Shown: one piece after another, positions 58,501-64,000 of the stretch
How the letters are laid out: every line of letters starts with the position of its first letter
Numbering within the stretch: position 1 is the stretch's first letter
Assembly: GCA_017562135.1 (NCBI GenBank)
Contig: QEYB01001053.1
Coordinates: 1,022,833 to 1,086,832 of the forward strand
Direction of reading: 5' to 3'
DNA: 64,000 nucleotides
DNA from: Dipylidium caninum
Taxonomy: Eukaryota; Platyhelminthes; Cestoda; Cyclophyllidea; Dipylidiidae
The notes under the pieces: generated by a model
The model's database searches: none
Told to the model about the DNA's origin: nothing
What the model saw: the letters and a program-made list of their open reading frames with translations, nothing else
Translations under genes and position numbers: made by a program

Positions 58501-61500
58501 GCTTGGCAAACTGAGGGAAGGCTCCTCTCAGCGCGAGGTCTACGAGGAAGAGAGAGAATGCATCCAACGTCCGCAAGTTGGAGGCCACTCGACCTCCCTC
58601 TCTATCTCTCTTCCTCCAATTACCTGGCGTCATTGGAGCAAGCGTTGCATGTGTCCCATTTCGTGTGACCGATCGCCTTGTCCGCCTAAGGAAGAGCACC
58701 AGTTGGCAGACTGAGGGAAGGCTCCTCTCAGCGCGAGGTCTACGAGGAAGAGAGAGAATGCAACGCAAGTTGGAGGCCACTCGACCTCCCTCTCCATCTC
58801 TCTTCCTCCAATGTACCTGGCGTCATTGGAGCAAGCGTTGCATGCGTCCCATTTCGTGTGACCGATCGCCTTGTCCGCCTGAGGAAGAAGCGCCAGTTGG
58901 CATACTGAGGGAAGGCTCCTCTCAGCGCGAGGTCTACGAGGAAGAGAGAGAATTCATCCAATTCCGCAAGTTGGAGGCCACTCGACCTCCCTCTCTATCT
59001 CTCTTCTCCAATGTACCTGGCGTCATTGGAGCAAGCGTTTGCCATGCGTCCCATTTCGTGTGACCGATCGCCTTGTCCGCCTAGTTTGGCATACTGAGGG
59101 AAGGCTCCTCTCAGCCCGAGTCTACAAGTTGGAGGAAGAGAGAGAATTCATCCAATGTCCGCAAGTTGGAGGCCACTCGACCTCCCTCTCTATCTCTCTT
59201 CCTCCAATGTGGCGTCATTGGAGCAAGCGTTGCATGTGTCCCATTTTCGTGTGACCGATCGCCTTTTCCGCCTGAGGAAGAAGCGCCAGTTGGCAGAATG
59301 AGGGAAGCTCCTCTCAGCGCGAGGTCTACGAGGAAGAAGAGAGAATTCATCCAATGTCCGCAAGTTGGAGGCCACTCGACCTCCTCTCTCAATCTCTCTT
59401 CCTCCAATGTAACTGGCGTCATTGGAGCAAGCGTTGCATGCGTCCCATTTCGTGTGACCGATCGCCTTGTCCGCCTGAGGAAGAAGCGCCAGTTGGCAGA
59501 CTGAGGAAGGCTCCTCTCAGCCCGAGGTCTACGAGGAAGAGAAGAGAATCATCCAATGTCCGCAAGTTGGAGGCCACTCGACCTCCCTCTCTATCTCTTC
59601 TTCCTCCAATGTACCTGGCGTCATTGGAGCAAGCGTTGCATGCGTCCCATTTCGTGTGACCGATCGCCTTTCCGCCTGAGGAAGAAGCGCCAGTTGGCAG
59701 ACTGAGGGAAAGGCTCCTCTCAGCGCGAGGTCTACGAGGAAGAGAGAGAGAATTCATCCAATGTCCGCAAGTTGGAGGCCACTCGACCTCCCTCTCTATC
59801 TCTCTTCCTCCAATGTAACTGGCGTCATTGGAGCAAGCGTTGCATGCGTCCCATTTCGTGTGACCGATCGCCTTGTCCGCCTGAGGAAGAAGCGCCAGTT
59901 GGCAGACTGAGGGAAGGCTCCTCTCAGCGCGAGAGTCTACGAGGAAGAGAGAGAATTCATCCAATGTCCGCAAGTTGGAGGCCACTCGACCTCCTCTCTA
60001 TCTCTCTTCCTCCAATGTACCTGGCGTCATTGGAGCAAGCAGTTGCAATGCGTATTTCGTGTGACCGATCGCCTTGTCCGCCTGAGGAAGAAGCGCCAGT
60101 TGGCAGACTGAGGGAAGGCTCCTCTCAGCGCGAGGTCTACGAGGAAGAGAGAGAAGAGAGAGAATTCATCCAATGTCCGCAAGTTGGAAGGCCACTCGAC
60201 TTCCTCTCTATCTCTCTTCCTCCAATGTACCTGGCGTCATTGGGAGCAAGCGTTGCATGCGTCCCATTTCGTGTGACCGATCGCCTTGTCCGCCTGAGGA
60301 AGAAGCGCCAGTTGGCAGACTGAGGGAAGGCTCCTCTCAGCGCGAGGTCTACGAGGAAGAGAGAGAATTCATCCAATGTCCGCAAGTTGGAGGCCACTCG
60401 ACCTCCCCTCTATCTCTCTTCCTCCCAATGTACCTGGCGTCATTGGAGCAAGCGTTGCATGCGTCCCATTTCGTGTGACCGATCGCCTTGTCCGCCTGAG
60501 AAGAAGAAGCGCCAGTTGGCAGACTGAGGGAAGGCTCCTCTCAGCGCGAGGTCTATGTCGAGGAAGAGAGAGTAAGAATGCGATCCAATTCCGAAGTTGG
60601 AGCCATTTGTGTATCTCTCTCTTTCTCTTCCTCCATATCCCCCGCCCTGGCCTTATTGGAGCAAGCGTGCGTTGCGTCCATTTCGTGTGACCGATCGCCT
60701 TGTCCGCCTGAGGAAGAAGCGCCAGTTGGCAGACTGAGGGAAGGCTCCTCTCAGCGCGAGGGTCTACGAGGAAGAAGAGAATGCATCCAATGTCCGCAAG
60801 TTGGAGGCCATCGACTTTACTCCTCTCTTATCTCTCTTCCTCCAATGTACCCTGGCGTCATTGGAGCAAGCGTTGCATGCGTCCCATTTTTCGTGTGACC
60901 GATCGCCTTTTCCCGCCTGAGGAAGAAGCGCCAGTTTCGGCAGACTGAGGGAAGGCCTCCTCTCAGCGCGAGGTCTACGAGGAAGAGAGAGAATTCATAC
61001 CAATGTCCGCAAGTTGGAGGCCACTCGACCTCCCTCTATCTCTCTTCCTCCAATGTAAACTGGCGTCATTGGAGCAAGCGTTGCATGTGTCCCATTTCGT
61101 CGTGACCGATCGCCTTGTCCGCCAGGAAGAAGCGCCAGTTGGCAGACTGAGGGAAGGCTCCTCTCAGCGCGAGGTCTTACGAGGAAGAGAGAGAATTCAT
61201 ACCAACGTCCGCAAGTTGGAGGCCACTCGAAACCTCCCTCTCTATCTCTCTTCCTCCAATGTACCTGGCGTCATTGGAGCAAGCGTTGCATGTGTCCATT
61301 TCGTGTGACCGATCGGCCTTTGTCCGCCTGAGGAAGAAGCGCCAGTTGGCAGAATGAGGGAAGGCTCCTCTCAGCGCGAGGTCTACGAGGAAGAGAGAGA
61401 ATCATCCAATGTCCCGCAATGTTGGGAGGCCACTCGACTCCCTCTCAATCTCTCTTCCTCCAATGTAACCTGGCGGTCATTGGAGCAAGCGTGCAAATTT

Positions 61501-61803
61501 GTGTGCCCATTTTTCGTAAATTGTGACCGATCGCCCAATTTTTTCCGCCTTGGATCGCTTTTCCGCGCTGGGAAGAAGCGCCATTTGCTACGCAGAACTG
61601 AGGGAAGGTACTCCTCTCAGCGACCGAGGTCTACGGAGGAAGAGAGAGAATGCATCCAATGCCGCAAGTTGGAGGCCACTCGACCTCCCTCTCTTAATCT
61701 CTCTCCTCCCAATGTACCTGGCGTCATTGGAGCAAGCGTTGCATGGTCCCATTTCGTGTGACCGATCGCCTTGCTCCGCCTGAGAAGAGAAGCGCCAGTT
61801 GGC
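58501..61803. repeat. Tandem array, about 16 copies of a roughly 200-bp unit
   Basis: The word ACCGATCGCC or a close variant recurs at 58668, 58861, 59063, 59254, 59457, 59659, 59863, 60064, 60276, 60478, 60690, 60898, 61105, 61308, 61526 and 61761. Spacing is mostly 191-212 bp, rising to 218 and 235 at the right edge. Each unit also holds GGAGGCCACTCGACCTCC, CTCAGCGCGAGGTCTACGAG and CCAATGTACCTGGCGTCATTGG, which contains a 6-bp inverted repeat. Most copies have GAATTC. Many units differ by single-base indels, often in homopolymers. Both strands are open in several frames because the unit lacks frequent stops; these frames shift between copies and are not taken as protein. It is a minisatellite or satellite-type array. 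Confidence 0.95.
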
Positions 61804-64000
61804 CCTGCATTGTTGAAGTTAGTTTGTTTTGTGTCAATCGTACGAAGATTACTCTCGGATTAATGACAGACGTCATTTCGTACATCGCTCAGTTACTAAG
61901 TTCAGGGGTGATGCCGCTTAGCATCAAATTGTACAGAAATTTAAATCAACGCTCTTAACCTCCCCCCTGAACCCACGCTGCTTTCGACCTTCACCCTGCC
62001 TAGTGCTGCAAGGAAAACATTTGTTCGAAAGAATGATATCGAGAAGATTCCTATATGCTAGTTCACCTGTTCACTAAATCTGTTGAACTGAAACGCGATG
62101 AATAACCTGAAGGAATGCAAAGACAAGTACTAGTGGCAATGTATATCTTTTTTTCCTCTCCTTCCACCTCCAAGCGGGTGTTGCTAGGGTGCGTATCAGA
62201 ATGGAGAAAAAAGTTGGTGTGACCTGAGGACCAAGTCGTTTAATGCTTTCCTCAAGCACATTACAGTCCGTTTTGTTAGATTGTGACATTGTGTTACCAC
62301 GAACGACGCGGTTCAAGTTTTTGAGCGAGGCACCTGGCCGCACACCCCCTCCACCTCATGGCCAGCTATACAGTGATGGTGCGAAAGTCCACTGTATGAG
62401 TAAGGGTAATGTCAAGGACCACGTAGAGACGGATTATCGGCGACCGAGAACTCGCGTCTCTACTCTCGGCTGATTTTGAGCAAGCGTTACGTGATCTTAA
62501 CGGCTGCCGTCGTTACGGCCCACCCTCCTCTGTTAACAGGCCCTCGCGGCAGGGTCACACGGACAACAACTGGTCCATTTCACGCCTCCCGCCACCACAA
62601 ACTGCACCCGGTGCGGTCGCAGCAGTAGTCCCGATTACGTCTGCTGGAAGAGTCAGTAGGAACGACCTCTGGCCCAAACGCCCGGTGTATAGACCAGGAT
62701 TCCTTCCTGGCCCGACCACACCATCAAATACCCATTCTATACCATGTGTGAGTGAACCGAAGTCGAGCTTCAACTCGCGCTTTCACTACACGCCAAACTT
62801 CCCTATTGCGCTCGCACGGAATTCAGGTGGACTAACAGTCGTCCTGAATGCAAAAGGACAGCTCAACGGTCGCCCAACAAAAGGAGCAACGAAGTGAATA
62901 CTTGTGGAATCAGCGCAATTACCGGCAGGCTACCACCTCCCCTTTTTGGCGCCGCGGCACGGCCATTGTGTCATGGCGGTGTTATTGGAGCCCGTTCTCG
63001 CAGCACAGAAGACCTGAGAGCCTTCCATAACCTACACAGAAAACCGTAACCCTTGATTAAGGTATAAGAAACACCTACGAAAACATCACACCCAAACCAA
63101 GCCTCCCCTCAACGCATACCCCTCACTTGTGAGGTCTTGTCCCAGAGGAGGCAAAACTACCGATTGTTCGCGGTCGGGAGTCACACCGCCTGCCTCCAAT
63201 CTGTCACCACCATGCTCCCGCGCTGAGCATGCTACACGCTCTACTTGCCTCAAGAAAGCATCTCACCTCAGCTTACCTCCACCTCACCTCACGTAAGCTT
63301 CTTCCCTCACTCGGTGCCCACACCACCCAACCCACCTTCCTAACGATATGCATCTTGAGAGGACCTCGTCTGCACACCAACGCTTCCTAATCTCCTCTCG
63401 ATGAGGGTCCACCCATCACGGAATAGAAACCCCATCTCCACGACAACACCGTGTAATAAAGCAGCCTATTGTAGCGTTGTGAGGAAAAGCCCACAAGGCG
63501 CTTAATCCTATCATTAGCTAAAAGTAGCTTAGAAAAGTCAGCGTGATAGATAAACTGGTTCCCCTTTCCTCCACCATCGACAAGTTAAGGGAGTTGGTGA
63601 GGACATTCGAGGCGTAGAGAGCCGTCAAGTTGTCCTGAGGCATTGGACACATCCACAAGTTGTGCAGAGTCGAAAGCAACAGCCCTGAGGTGAAGGCATT
63701 GGACGATGTCCATGTGAAGGAAGGCTTGAGGGGAGGAAATGGTGTCCAGCGAGTTTGGGAATGATAGGTGCGCGGGGCACTTTCCAAAATGCCATAAATC
63801 GGTGTAGACCAGATCTACTTGGTTGATAGCGCAGTTTCAGCCAGCATGCGTCCTGTTTAAACAGTGCTACTATTGGAAACAAGTCGAGATGGCCGCTTAG
63901 CATCCCATGGGCGCGCTGCACGGAGGCAGGACCCGAGGTCTTCACTTTTGAAGTCTTCGTTGGTCTGTTCCTAAAGAGGCAGAATGATCTCTCTCTATTT
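61804..64000. other. Right-hand end: no supported gene, one weak exon candidate
   Basis: The only candidate is the open frame at 62427-62897, listed separately. Pyrimidine-rich C/T DNA runs through about 63090-63430. An AATAAA lies at 63455-63460. The minus-strand ORFs at 63518-63945 show no motif. Confidence 0.5.
62427..62897 (+). CDS. Unrecognised open frame, possible proline-rich terminal exon
   Basis: The frame is open without ATG from 62427 to a TGA at 62895-62897 (about 156 codons). It includes DRELASLLSADFEQALRDLN, LPPPQTAPGAVAAVVPITSA, RPVYRPGFLPGPTTPSN and HYTPNFPIALARNSGGLTVV. A very good acceptor (CCCACCCTCCTCTGTTAACAG) ends at 62539, so an exon from 62540 is possible. Frames of this length arise by chance in such DNA, and no family is recognised. 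Confidence 0.22.
   Translation, partial: RRIIGDRELASLLSADFEQALRDLNGCRRYGPPSSVNRPSRQGHTDNNWSISRLPPPQTAPGAVAAVVPITSAGRVSRNDLWPKRPVYRPGFLPGPTTPSNTHSIPCVSEPKSSFNSRFHYTPNFPIALARNSGGLTVVLNAKGQLNGRPTKGATK

Noticed and set aside
58861..61600. Hammerhead ribozyme in the tandem unit (CTGAGGA matches the CUGANGA core)
   Set aside because: The required GAAA after stem II is missing and no suitable stem III plus cleavage site is present. The match is only seven bases.
58578..61761. Long ORFs on both strands of the tandem array (up to 188 codons)
   Set aside because: They are side effects of a stop-poor repeated unit. The reading frame changes between copies through indels, both strands are open, and no motif or start context is conserved.
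58501..61803. CRISPR array
   Set aside because: The unit is about 200 bp with no short-repeat/unique-spacer alternation, and the host genes are eukaryotic.

Overview
This is eukaryotic nuclear DNA, almost certainly from an invertebrate. The two recognisable genes are animal-specific and interrupted by GT-AG introns, mixing very short introns (34 to about 150 bp) with introns of 0.5 to 1.4 kb. One encodes a highly conserved synaptotagmin and the other a strongly diverged, enlarged Lgl (lethal giant larvae) protein. That contrast and the intron pattern fit a parasitic flatworm, perhaps a cestode. This is inference: no taxon-diagnostic sequence such as a spliced leader was recognised.

Layout. 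At the left end, on the plus strand, lie the last four coding exons of a synaptotagmin-1-type gene (1627-4248): the end of the C2A domain and all of C2B. Its upstream exons lie outside the window. A stretch of about 20.7 kb (4249-24935) follows with no recognisable protein gene. It holds GA/GGA/CA simple repeats and two TATA-plus-CCAAT promoter-like sites ahead of tiny ORFs. On the minus strand, 24936-33830 carries 17 exons of an LLGL homologue. Splice phases close across 15 of its 16 exon joins. Two exons are each one base too long for their flanking phases, and the conserved reading frame shifts inside them; these are probably assembly errors or real frameshifts.

The right-hand 30 kb (33831-64000) has no gene I can name. 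It holds a diverged pair of direct repeats of about 500 bp (about 47.4 kb and 55.0 kb), a perfect 11-bp inverted repeat (52001-52025), a TATA/CCAAT promoter-like site followed by a small secretory-peptide-like ORF (57253-57516), a tandem array of about 16 copies of a roughly 200-bp unit (58501-61803), and a weak proline-rich exon candidate near 62.5 kb.

The two genes converge and share no evident regulation. Both relate to membranes and SNAREs: synaptotagmin is the calcium sensor for synaptic vesicle fusion, and Lgl is a cortical polarity scaffold related to the SNARE-binding tomosyn/Sro7 family. No new multi-gene system was found. The observations most worth following are the enlarged Lgl with an altered aPKC motif and a second basic motif, the three TATA/small-ORF units in otherwise empty DNA, and the tandem array.
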